Source: Chrysoporthe austroafricana
Lineage: Eukaryota; Ascomycota; Sordariomycetes; Diaporthales; Cryphonectriaceae
Assembly (NCBI GenBank): GCA_001051155.2
Contig: JYIP02000002.1
Span: 2,115,583 to 2,179,582, forward strand
DNA: 64,000 nucleotides
Direction: 5' to 3'
Every line of letters begins with the position of its first letter. Within the stretch, counting starts at the first letter, position 1. This document shows positions 36,018 through 45,891 of this stretch, piece by piece. Under the pieces are notes generated by a model that made no database searches, had not been told where the DNA came from, and saw only the letters and a program-made list of their open reading frames with translations. A program made the translations under genes and the position numbers.

Positions 36018-37338
36018 ATATCGATAGCAACGGTACGTGATAGGCCTAATCGTCGTCCAAAAAATTTGTAGATCCTTCAGGTTACTTCGTCGTACATAGC
36101 TGAACTAAGCATCCAAGTACACACATAGGCACGTCGTAAAGCCCACCAAAACCCCTACCGTATTGTTCCAGAACCTCTTTTAGAAGAGCCATACCCGCCT
36201 TTACACAGAAGTTAATCCCAAGAGGGGTGAAAGATCTGTGTTCAGGCCTTGATGTGAGCCTTGTAGTGATCTTCTGTCTTGTAGATTTGGATGAAGACAC
36301 CGGGGTTCGCAGACACGGCGCAGTTGGCAAAAACTGGGGAAACCCCAGAAAATCTGCGCCATATAACATTAGACCATTATCGCTACACTAATGGCGCCGC
36401 GTAAGGTGCCGGATTGGGTAAGACTTAACTCGTTTCTTGCCATTGGAAATACTTCTCTAATCTTAGTCTAGACGTCGTATGGAGTGTTGAAATATGTTAA
36501 GTTGCGTGAGTGGTGCCTAGAAGATAAAGATGAACTGATGAATGAATTTGAAAAGGGCTAGGTTTAGAGCTAAGTAGATACGGAGGGGATCGTGTGCCTT
36601 TAAATACGCTCAAGTGCAGACTACAAAAGCGAGCAGGCTATTGTAAGGCCTGCTGGCATTGGGTAGCGTGGCAGACGTATGCGCAAGCTTCATAAACAAT
36701 TGGAGCGCGAGGCTGGATCTTTTCGGTCTAATTGCCGAGTGGTTTACTTGCACACCCTCGTAAGAGCCATTTGGAGCCCCAGCTAGACACACAATATTAC
36801 AAAAGGGACAGTAATAGGGTGTGTCGCGTTACTGTATCTATGAAACTAAGCTCGGCAAATCAATCCCAAAGGTTTGGTTTACGGAGTAACTCCGCCCACC
36901 GTTGGAAAGTTACGCTCGACTTGTTTGCCTGAACAAATAAGAGGTGGCCTGATATCTGTCTGGATTGGACGGACAAGATTTTCGGCTGTCATACGATATG
37001 ACCAGAATGTCTCACTGGCACACTGGTTAGGGGCCGCATGCTTCCTCGTACACCCTATCGATGTGCATGAGATCTGTCGGCGCTTGATTCGCTCTCCCTG
37101 AGCCAATGAGATCCCGCCTTCAGGCCCCTGCTATCGGAACTTGCTGCCTCATCAATTCGCAATACTTGCCACTAGCCATACAGTTCACAAAGTGGTAAGA
37201 ACCTTGAGGGTCTTCCAGTTGTTCGTCTCCGCAGACTGACCGCTACAGAGTGAACGCACGACTGTCGCGTCTGAAGCGTTCTGGACGGAGACCAAGTTTG
37301 GAGAACAAGGGAAGCGACCCAACCCATAATATCTCAAC
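36018..37338. other. AT-rich intergenic, no gene seen
   Basis: About 1.3 kb without a credible frame. A short frame starts with ATG at 36391 (MAPRKVPDWVR) but stops soon after and matches nothing I recognise. Part of it may be the lost 5' region of the transporter relic that follows. Confidence 0.45.
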
Positions 37339-38219
37339 ATCAATCCTGAGGGAACGCTGCTCCGCGAGGCACAGGACATAGATGAAGAACTGCGAATGAT
37401 GATACGAATCTATTCCCAGCAGCTAGGGGCCGTGGAGGATTTCCGTAAATCTTTACAGCATTGGAACAAGCAGCGCAGTCAAGGGCAGGAATGCAAAAGT
37501 CACTCATCAACATCCAGCAAAACAGAACCAACCTTGGATTTGTCCATGGATCTCATGTTCATAGAAGAAATGATGGGAACAGATTGAGAAGAGGAAGGCC
37601 GAGATTGAGAAACTCGCAAGTGCTGCTGAAAGAACTTGCAATGAAGTGTACATAGGCCCTTGTGACTTGAGCTCTAACCAATGCGGAGTTTAACCTCTTG
37701 ACAGTTACAAGGCCTACTATCTCTCAAGCAGCAGCAACCCAGCATAGTAGAGGCCAAGGCAGCACTTGAAAGATCAAGTTATAGAGTTAGACTAAGCAAG
37801 CAGAGCTATGAACAGGGGAAGTCGCTTGGGGCATTTACGATCATGACCATCATTTTTGTAAGCTCAAAGCCGACCGCGCCAAGAAAGGACTCTGATATCC
37901 ATTGGAACTACAGACGCCATTGGCTTTCTTTACATCATTTTTCGGCATGAACAATTTTTCCACAGGCCAAAAAGGGATGAGTCTATGGGAGCAACCTATT
38001 ATAATGAGTGAGTGCTTACAAGAGTTTGAGCCCATGATTATTATTTGTCGTAGAGGGTGACAATCATGTTTGTAGTTGGGCATCTCGGTAGTGGTCATAG
38101 CAATTTTCGTGGCAATCACTTTTAGTAAACAACTTCGAGCAAAGAAGATGTTCGCAGACGACAAAGAGCATCTGGTGGCAGAGCCATCAGCAATCGCCAG
38201 TGGTATCTCGGGACTTTAG
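37339..38219 (+). pseudogene. CorA-like Mg2+ transporter C-terminal relic
   Basis: Several frames together spell the end of a fungal CorA-like protein. 37339-37587 reads LLREAQDIDEELRMM and ends at TGA. About 37590-37650 (next frame) gives EKRKAEIEKLASAAERTCNE. 37715-37857 gives LLSLKQQQPSIVEAKAALER and GKSLGAFTIMTIIF. An intact-looking intron (37858-37913, GTAAGC to TACAG) joins this to TPLAFFTSFFGMNN, containing the GMN signature (37944-37952) at the end of the first membrane helix, then MSLWEQ. A last frame holds ISVVVIAIFVAITFSKQL, the second helix, ending at TAG 38217-38219. The proteins are membrane Mg2+ channels or, in fungi, often ankyrin-linked CorA-like proteins. No start or N-terminal domain is found. 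It is probably a pseudogene; a multi-exon truncated gene is the alternative. Confidence 0.6.
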
Positions 38220-38762
38220 ACTGAGAGAAGTGAAATATCTCCTAGTAGCCCCGGCAGAGATACTATCCATCGACTCTAGCAAAAAAGTGAAAATCTTTCG
38301 AGAGGGACAGGCATATTCCGGAACCCTGCGCCCGTCGTAATAGGAGAGCAGGGCCTCTTGTCCGACAAGACCTTTGAAAATGGTTTAGGACTGAATAAAA
38401 CACAGATCTCAGGGATTAATATTCAACCTCGCCGCCAAGTTTGAAGTCGAGGGTTGAATCTTGGTTCCGCTTAAACTAGTTCAGTTGCACTACTTCGATG
38501 TAGTATCGGGGGCCCATCACCCTACATAGCCCCGTCCACCCGACACCTTCGAATCCTTCGAATAGTCTTTATGGAGTCCAACCGCGTCAGAAAAATCCGA
38601 GGCTCAAGAGTGGCCGACCGACGGAACCAACAGGGGGCGAAATCAGGGAGGGCACAGGGGTCCGTGTCTTTGGGCTGTACGGCTCAAGTCCGCCTTTTAA
38701 CAAACAGGCGCAACGCGATCCTCCTTAGCATCTTCACCCTCGCTTTCTCAGCTTAGTTCAAT
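38220..38762. other. Spacer before the dehydrogenase gene
   Basis: Holds the presumed promoter of the gene at 38763. A 61-codon frame at 38571-38756 has no recognisable motif. No RNA gene is seen. Confidence 0.4.
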
Positions 38763-39955
38763 ATGTCAGTCCCCTTCTCAACCATTTGGGCGCAATATTT
38801 CCCGCCAAGAGGGCCACTCACAGAGGCCAACTTGCCAAATCAGGCCGGAAAAGTCTTCATCGTGACGGGCGGATCGGCCGACCTAGGATATGAGCTTTGT
38901 CGTCAGCTCTACGGTGCTAGCGGCAAGGTTTACATTCTTACTCGTTCAAAGGAGCGTACTGAGGCTGCCATCTCGAACATCAAGGCACACTATGACGGCA
39001 GAGACAGTGGGAAACAGAGGGGTTCTCTGGAATTTATCTTTATGGACTTGATGGATTTCGAGTCCGTCAAAGCCGCTGCCGATGAGTTTCTCCATCAGGA
39101 GGGTGCCAATGGACGTTTAGATGTGCTGTAAGTTCAGGTTCCTTTGCCAGACTTCTGGCATTCATTCCGTGATGAGAATCACGAGGATTTCATTTCCAGA
39201 CTTGTCAGGCCTCGATGCTGCCCTTTCTATGCAGAATATCGAATAACCTCTAGAAGAAGGATTGCTGATTCGGTTGTAGATTCAACAATGCAGCCGCTGG
39301 AGCCCGGAAGAACGCCCCACGAGGACGCCAGGGGTATGAGTATCACCTCACGACTAACGTACTGGGGCCTTTCATACTGGTACAGCGTCTCTCGACGATT
39401 CTTTCACGTACTGCCAAGGATGCTCCCCCGGGAAGCGTACGCGTAACGTGGCCAGGATCTCTCCTCGTCGAGACAGGGAGCCCCAAGAACGGCGTGCCCA
39501 AGGAGCTTCTGGACAATTCGGAGTCCGCCGAGAAGATCAACATGAGCGCGACTGAGATATACAGCGCGACCAAGGCGGCCTGCTACTTCCTCGCGTCCGA
39601 GTTTGCGCGTCGTCAACCCGCCAGCGGTGGTATCGTGCACCTTGCTGGAAACCCGGGCAACTACGCCACGGGCTTGTGGACCCATGTCCCGGCTGCTCTT
39701 TATTTCCTGATCAGGCCTGTGCTCCGGAACCCGTCACCCCACGGGGCGGACACATGGCTTTGGATGGGTCTCTCCACAGAGGTCACTCTTGAGGATGCCG
39801 CTGCAGGGCGCTACGCGATGTGCGATGGAAGATGGCATCCTGGACAGAGAGAAGATCTTGTCCTGGCGCTGCGCCCGGTGGAAGAGGGAGGTTCGGGAAG
39901 GGCTAGTGAGGTTTACAATTGGTGCGAGGCCACAGTCGCAGGTTTTCTTCAATGA
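38763..39955 (+). CDS. Short-chain dehydrogenase/reductase, retinol-dehydrogenase-like, with altered cofactor motif
   Basis: Two exons, 38763-39127 and 39280-39955 (intron 152 bp, GTAAGT donor, TTGCTGAT branch, TTGTAG acceptor), give 346 residues. The fold is a classical or extended SDR: WAQYFPP leader, VTGGSADLGYE cofactor loop, FMDLMDFESV for the adenine pocket, LFNNAA where NNAG is expected, EYHLTTNVLGPF, and catalytic YSATK with an upstream Ser-containing strand. Two positions normally Gly are changed: D40 in TGGSADLG (usually G) and the final Ala in NNAA. These could weaken NAD(P)H binding. The substrate is unknown; similar fungal proteins are called WW-domain oxidoreductases or retinol dehydrogenases. 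It lies in a block of broken genes, so it may also be losing function. Confidence 0.8.
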
Positions 39956-40318
39956 GGGATGTTGAGGCGAACGCGTGCGACAAGCCACGGTCAGGGTGAG
40001 CTACAAGGCATATATGCCAGTGAAGAACGCGTTGCAATTAGAAGCTTCTTATGAGACATAATCCGCATACTACCAAAGATAGACAAAACTGTTCCATCAA
40101 GGGCATCTGAGGATGTGGCTCGCCATACGGCAGGTGGACGCCAATGTAAATCAAGGGCCTTAGCGTAATCCAAAGTAAGACGGCCAGGCTATGAAGTCTA
40201 CTATAAGACCCGATACCGATTTTCAGGATCAATATCTTCTGTATATGCCAAGAGTCGCGTTCACTTGTGAGAGCTAAGCTTCTAAATCCCCACGAGGACG
40301 GCCTCGTAGCGTAGATGC
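39956..40318. other. Spacer, 3' ends of convergent units
   Basis: A 363-bp spacer between the dehydrogenase stop and the end of the minus-strand pseudogene. No gene or repeat is seen. Confidence 0.45.
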
Positions 40319-42182
40319 TCAATTGAACCAGGGTGGGTTCAATTGTTCGCCCGTCAACGCTTCTATAGGCGCGACGTGATGTAGTGATTGCGTTACGGGC
40401 CATGACTGACTGGGAGACACGGTGAATCTATTGCTCGCCGTGTTTGCCCTCACAAAGTCCACTTGCCGCTTCACAGTGCCGTTCTGCACTCCTGAGACCT
40501 CGAGCTGACCTGCTGACCATGCCTGGAAGGCTGGTACCTGCGTGGCCAAGGACACGTCCGCCGCATTGGTCTGTGGAAAGTCCGTATCTCTCTCTGCGCA
40601 CTCGCTCGAGGCTTCGGCTAGTGACATCCTCGTCGTGAGGGGGTGAGCACCCGCGATCTGCTCCCCAGCTGCCGATTTGATGCTGCGATCGTTCTTGTCA
40701 ACAAGCACGAGGCCGGCCGCCCGAGCGTACTTGCCGGCTTTGTTGTCCTCGTCCCGTCTAGAGTTCACCTTCTTGTTATCGATCTTCCTCTATGAGATTG
40801 TCAGCGGGAGCGATCATTTACTCCGGCGATAAGGTGCTTTTCTGTGGAAGCGAGCTCACCTTGATCTCTGCATCTGGGTTGAAGGCCAAGCGTTTAGCAA
40901 AGCTGATGTTTAGCATCATCTTGACGATGTTCTTCGATGACTATACACCGCAAATGTTAGTACTGTCAGTATGAGTCCGTGCCAATTCCTATTAGTGCCT
41001 TGCCTTAAGCGCCTCCTCACACCTCTCGATCCTCTGCTCGAAGGTGTCATACTTGGCGGGTTGCTTCGCTGATTTGCCAGGACCGGGCTGGTCATACCAC
41101 GGCGGTATAGAGTGCTGGCCCTGCTGTCCGTACCAGACCTCCTCCTACTGATGCTCAGTACACTTTTGAGAGTTCACCTCAAACCCAACAAGGCTTACCA
41201 CGATCTCTCAGCACAGCAGCTCGATCTCCAAAGACTTGAGCTGCTTGGTGCGAGCAACCGCGACGCAGTCGGTAAATTGGTCCTGGCCAGCCTCGGCATC
41301 CTCGGCATCTCCGCCGGGATTCTTGCGCTTCTTAGACTTCCCCTGCGCCTTGATCCGAGGATTCTCGATCAGGTCGTCCATATCCAAGATGGCTGCGTAC
41401 AAGGTTCGAACGGCAGCCAAGACGCGCGGGTCGTCGTTGGGCAGCTCGTCGGTCGGGACCGACCGCTCCTCGTTCCTCTGGCGGGTGTAGGCAGTCTTAT
41501 AACCCCTATACTGGTTGTAGGTGGCAATGATACCACGCCAATGCTGCCCGCTCAGCCTCATCGCCCGCTTAGTCTCCGCATCGTAATCGATGGCAGTCGG
41601 CCGTTCAGGCACCAAGTGGCCGATCGAGGCTGAAACTGGGTGCTTCCGGCTCGTTGAGGGCACAATATAGGCAGGGTGTTGAGTGTTCACCGTGTTCGTA
41701 GACTGGGGAAGTGCCGAAGTGTTGCTGGCGCCTAGGTACTGCATGTTCCACGATATGGTGCACTGCTCAAGCTTTTGTATAGCTCGCAGGCCGACCGTGT
41801 TCTTGACATCCCGCGTGTAGGACTTGTAACGCTCGGGGCCGGTGGCTAGCATCCAGGTAGCTACAGCGCGGTATGCCTTTGCACCATCCCACATGCCAAG
41901 GTGTCGAAGGCTGGGTTGTTTCGAGAAGTCCATGAGAGAGAGGGTTGATGTGGGCAACAGCAGGAAACAGAACACAGAGGTCCTCTGTTGTGATCATCGG
42001 CTGTCAGCGTGTGCTCACTCACATGGATAGATATAAAGTTGTTATCCCTTACGAATCCGATGGACGGTGATGAGCTGCTCGATAGGATCTCCATCGGGGC
42101 CAAGGGCGGCTTCCACCAAGTCTATGGCTAGATTCCACCGGACAGGCTCTCGAGCATTTCTTACGACCTTGGGAGCCTGCAT
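40319..42182 (-). pseudogene. Unrecognised multi-exon gene with nonsense and frameshift changes
   Basis: Coding-like blocks on the minus strand: 42182-42053 (MQAPKVVRNAREPVRWNLAI), 41994-41199 (MWDGAKAYRAVATWML, KKRKNPGGDAEDAE), 41145-41004 (EEVWYGQQGQHSIPP, YDTFEQRIERCEEALK), 40940-40860 (MMLNISFAKRLAFNPDAEIK) and 40789-40319 (RKIDNKKVNSRRDEDNKAGK). The junction 40860/40789 is a clean GTGAGC to CATAG intron; 41199/41145 is GTAAGC to TAG; 41004/40940 would be a rare GC-AG intron. A TGA at 41208-41210 stands where the frame otherwise runs on into the splice site, and one extra base near 41101 shifts the frame. The first junction does not keep phase, so the 5' end is uncertain. I do not recognise the family. 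The protein would be charged, Lys/Arg-rich and without membrane segments, possibly nuclear. Confidence 0.5.
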
Positions 42183-43139
42183 TCTCTTGTGTATCTAGAC
42201 AGGAGTCGTCAGTGACAGCCTTATATATGTCAAACTGTATCATATTGAGACGTGAAGCGACGCCACCAGTAGACGCAATTTACGCATCTAGTGCTGAAAG
42301 TGAGTGCAGGGCAGCTATGGAGAGTAGCGACGGATGGGACTTCCGATATATCCAAGAATGAGAATATTATAGAGACGGCCTTTATCTCAACAGCTTTACG
42401 TACCGTATATTATTCTCTGTTGTTGCGAGTATTAGGAGATAAGCGGAGACTGGCTAAACGAAGCAGGAGAGCGATGGAGTATCGAAAGGTCGATCAGACG
42501 ATGGTTATCTCAGTGATGAGAGGTGAATAGAGATCCTATCCTGGAGGACGACAATATAAAAGTCAACACTGGCTAGGCGGAGCTGCTACTTGACAGTGCG
42601 TTCAAAGTGGACTAACGTCGGTGAAGATGTGGGAAAGAGAGCTTATAAGTACATTTGAGCTTGAGCTTTTAGAAACACCACGATCGGTTTGTACGCCTGG
42701 GCAACCGTGAGTCACGATATGTTGTCTGGAAAATAGCAAGTGACGGGGCTTTAGCAGCAACTTACTACGCCCGTTGTCCGATCATCACGACAATGTCACT
42801 ACCAATCAATGACGAAGCAACGGATCTGAGACGCACGCAGCAGCTAGTCGAAAATGTATATTTGGTTTTGTAAATTACCGTCTGAATAAATATACGGCCG
42901 TGGCGCTGATCACCGAGCAGCTCGATAGAGCATCAGCGTATTGGTGTGATGGTAAGGTGAGCGTAGAGACGGTCACTAGGCGAGAAGCCTTGACAAGGAG
43001 CGCGCCTAAACGCATGGTAGATGTTGTTACTCACCATAGAATGGATGCAAGCCAAGTGAACGAGATCTACTCTAGGTGGAGTGTACCAGAGTGCAAGCTA
43101 TAGTTCGAGTTTTGTCGGCTCAGGTACCGTCTCGAGTGT
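42183..43139. other. AT-rich intergenic, no gene seen
   Basis: About 0.95 kb of AT-rich sequence with no coding frame of interest. It separates the pseudogene from the tRNA-like element. Confidence 0.45.
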
Positions 43140-43140
43140 A

Positions 43141-43236
43141 ATCCGCGTTGGCCGAATGGCCAAAGCGTGTCACACTAAAATAGATTCACTCGAGCCACGG
43201 AGCCGGAGGGTCGCCCGTTCGAACCCAGGCCCGGCA
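43141..43236 (+). repeat. tRNA-like element with A-box and B-box (tRNA pseudogene or SINE head)
   Basis: TTGGCCGAATGGCCAAAGCG at about 43148-43167 closely matches the A-box and D-arm of a class II (Ser/Leu-type) tRNA. CCGTTCGAACCC at about 43215-43226 matches the B-box, 50-odd bases further on. The acceptor and T-stems do not pair well, so a working tRNA is unlikely. A Pol III-transcribed SINE or a decayed tRNA fits better. An inverted repeat follows at 43349-43384. Confidence 0.5.
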
Positions 43237-43891
43237 GAAAAAATTCCTGGGAGTTTCCGTGGAAAAGGGATTCAGGGACAGTACGCTCATGTGTGGCGGA
43301 GTTCCCCTGGCTACATCCCCCAGTACACTGGCCACCAGAAGAATTCGCAAAACCCCCGACGATACAGAGCGGACTGGGGGTTTTCGGCCTCCAAGGGCAC
43401 CAGAAAATGGTGTTCTTGGACGGAGCTTTTTGCCATTTTTGGTTGCTTGCTTGGAGGTGCAGGCAAGGTTGGATCGTGAAGTAGCACCGGCTGCTGCTGG
43501 GGCAGTGATATGCTCGCTCAGCCTTCGCCCTCCCCTCCCTTCATGAGCCGAGGACAGAGTGAATTTTAAATAGCACATCGTCTAGCACCTTCTTATTGTG
43601 ACATAAACAGACAAAGACTGGCGAGACTGCGGGTCTTGTATGCACTGTCAAAATAGAGCACTAGCGAGTCACAGGACGTAGGAATGGCGGTGATGCATCA
43701 GAACGCAGAGCGACAAGCAATGCATCTCTCATAGTCACCGCAAGCAGAGCAGGAAACGCGCCCCAGACCTTTGCAATCTATTATCTGTATTCTCTTGTTC
43801 GATATAGGCGCTCGAACGTAGCTGGTATGTGCATCATTATCATTACAAGTAACTCCAGGCTCGTGGATTGAGCCTGACGACAATCTTCGTC
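43237..43891. other. Intergenic downstream of the tRNA-like element, with a 9-bp inverted repeat
   Basis: No gene. AAAACCCCC at 43349-43357 is mirrored by GGGGGTTTT at 43376-43384, an 18-base-loop hairpin. CACCAGAA occurs at about 43333 and again at about 43399. The rest is probably the 3' flank of the acid phosphatase gene. Confidence 0.5.
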
Positions 43892-43899
43892 TCACGGGC

Positions 43900-44958
43900 T
43901 CACCCCTCCAGCACCACGGCAAGGGACGTCGCGTCTACATCGTTCTTGCCGAGGTTCCCCAGGCTCCAGTTGTCCTCGGCCGTCTTGGAGAGGCTGTAGT
44001 GGTTGAACTCGGTCGAGTTCGTCGTGCCGACGAGGCTGTCCGGGACGGCGCTGCCCAGGAGGACAGCCAGGACCCTGTTCTCGAGCAGGTAGTTCTCGCA
44101 CTCGTCCCAGGTGAGGACGATGAGCGTCTTGTCGATGTTGAAGTTCGGGTTGTCCAGAAGGGGCACGAGGAAGTCGCGCGCCCACTGCCCGGCCACCGTG
44201 ATGGAGCTGTCGTGGCCGTCGTCCGCTGGAAAACGTGTTAGCGCTCCTGTAGTCCCCTCCCCGCCGTGGGCTGGCAGACTCACTCATGTTCGGCGTGATC
44301 CACATCCACTGGGGCAGGGTGTTGCTCTCCAGCTCCTCGTAGAACATCGTGAGGTTCTTTGCCTTGGCTAGCCTGTCGATGTCTCCCGTGGCGGAGTTGT
44401 ACGACATCATGGGGCTGCTCGAGCGTCAGCAACACGGCCGTCAAGGGTCGAAGCTGTCTGCTGGGGGAAGGGGAGGGGGTTTACTCACTTGTGCTTCCGC
44501 ACATACATGTTCGCCCCGGTCTCCTGGTTCACCCAGTCGGCTTCGAAGCCCGAGAACGGCATGTCCTCCCCGTAGATGCTCCAGCTCACGTTGCCCGCCT
44601 CAAGCAGGTCGATCATGCTCTCGACGCTGGCATCGATCTGCACAAAGTTGTCGAGCACCACGCCATTGGTGTCCGCGCCCAGGGCGGCCACGTAGTTGGG
44701 CTGGGAGGGGTGCGTGATGGACCAGTAGTTGTCGAGCGTGACGCCCAGCGAGGCGAGGTACTGGATGTTGGGGTCGCCGGCGGCGATGTCGTAGTCCTGG
44801 TTCTCAAGGAAGATCTGCACGTAGCGGTCGAACGTCTGGCCCTGGACGTCGCTGGTCGGGTGGAGGGTGAGGGCCGTTGCCTGCGCCGCGTAGACGGCGG
44901 ACGCTGCGGTCGACGTATACATGTCTGACGCCGCCGGCGTCGACTGTGAGGAACCCAT
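43900..44958 (-). CDS. Acid phosphatase of the phosphoesterase (phospholipase C/arylsulfatase-like) family
   Basis: Three exons, 44958-44489, 44414-44284 and 44225-43900, with introns of 74 and 58 bp (both GTGAGT donors), give 308 residues. Family motifs are FDRYVQIFLENQDYD with metal-binding Glu/Asp near the start, SITHPSQPNYVA carrying the catalytic THPSQPNY block, SIYGEDMPFSGF, RKHNPMMSYNS across junction 1, and DDGHDSS plus LTWDECENY toward the end. These are fungal phosphate-repressible acid phosphatases (PhoA-type) that hydrolyse phosphomonoesters, usually secreted. Here the first exon starts MGSSQSTPAAS with no signal peptide, so the protein may be intracellular or an upstream exon may be missed. 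It is divergent from the METTL16-type gene. Confidence 0.88.
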
Positions 44959-45891
44959 GGTGGATAAGCGAGCGCTACCTTAGTATAAAGCGTACCAAAG
45001 AAGGCTGTCGAGATACAGGAGGCTGGCCTTCCTTCTCAGGCTTCTTGGAGGAGATGGGGGACCACGACACCGAACCCTCGTGGATTCTGGGCATGGACGA
45101 GGCGGGCCAAGGACAATTTATCCATCGTCACCAAGACACATATAAGCTTTCTTGCATAACTACGACGCCTTGACGAGTTTCCCCTTCTGGCACCGTGCCA
45201 GCAGAAGGGGATATCTTCCGGCCCACGTGGGGAGGAGCAGCGTGCCATGCCGTCTGCGAGGCTACAGGCCGAGCCCAATGAGAGGCGTCACAATGAACAT
45301 TACCCATCCTGCAGCCAGGGTCGACACCCACAGCGGCGATGGCGCAGGCACATGGCAGGGGGCGATGTGCTTGGTTTGGAAGGACATCTTTCGGCCGAAA
45401 TTGGGATCCACCTTATTGTCCTCGCGCTGGCCGGCCTGCCTTGTTTTATGTTATGGTTCCCGACATCGTCGCGAATACTCGGCAGACAGGTCAAGTTTAA
45501 TGTCGAGTCCCGGGCTGTTTGATGCGTTGAAGGAGGCTGAAGTGACGTCTGCTTTCCAGAATGTCCTCAGGAGTTTTGGGGGGAGGGGGTGGTTTGGGAG
45601 AGAAGGGGATCCAAAGGTTACTGTCACAAGTACCAGCACTGCTAGTACCATGGTATAAGTGAGTATAGTGGCTATAGTGGCTATAGGGGCTATGCAGTAC
45701 TAAGCACGGGGGGGAACAAAGCCCAGGGAACGCTGGAGAAGCTTAAATGACACGCTAAACTCAGATTCGACGGCAGTGGCTTGCAGGCGGGGCTCGCAAC
45801 GGAGATGATGCCGGTCCAGGCACCTGGCATGCGCCGAGGTTGCATCGTGAACACCAGCTTTCGAATAACCTCGCTCGCTTGGCGCGCCGCC
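44959..45891. promoter_or_regulatory. Divergent upstream region, acid phosphatase and METTL16-type gene
   Basis: About 930 bp between divergent genes. It contains a minus-strand 66-codon frame with a signal-peptide-like start (listed separately) and a small TAGTGGCTATAG-type repeat at about 45665-45690. No other gene is credible. Confidence 0.45.
45451..45651 (-). CDS. Possible small secreted peptide, or missed upstream exon
   Basis: A 66-codon frame beginning MVLAVLVLVTVTFGSPSLP looks like a signal peptide with a cleavage site near residue 14-16. The rest is polar with one N-glycosylation-like site (NAS) and a single Cys. It lies upstream of, and on the same strand as, the acid phosphatase gene, which lacks a signal peptide; a distant 5' exon is conceivable but no good splice pair was found over the roughly 500-bp gap. 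It may simply be a chance frame. Confidence 0.2.
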   Translation of the reverse strand: MVLAVLVLVTVTFGSPSLPNHPLPPKLLRTFWKADVTSASFNASNSPGLDIKLDLSAEYSRRCREP

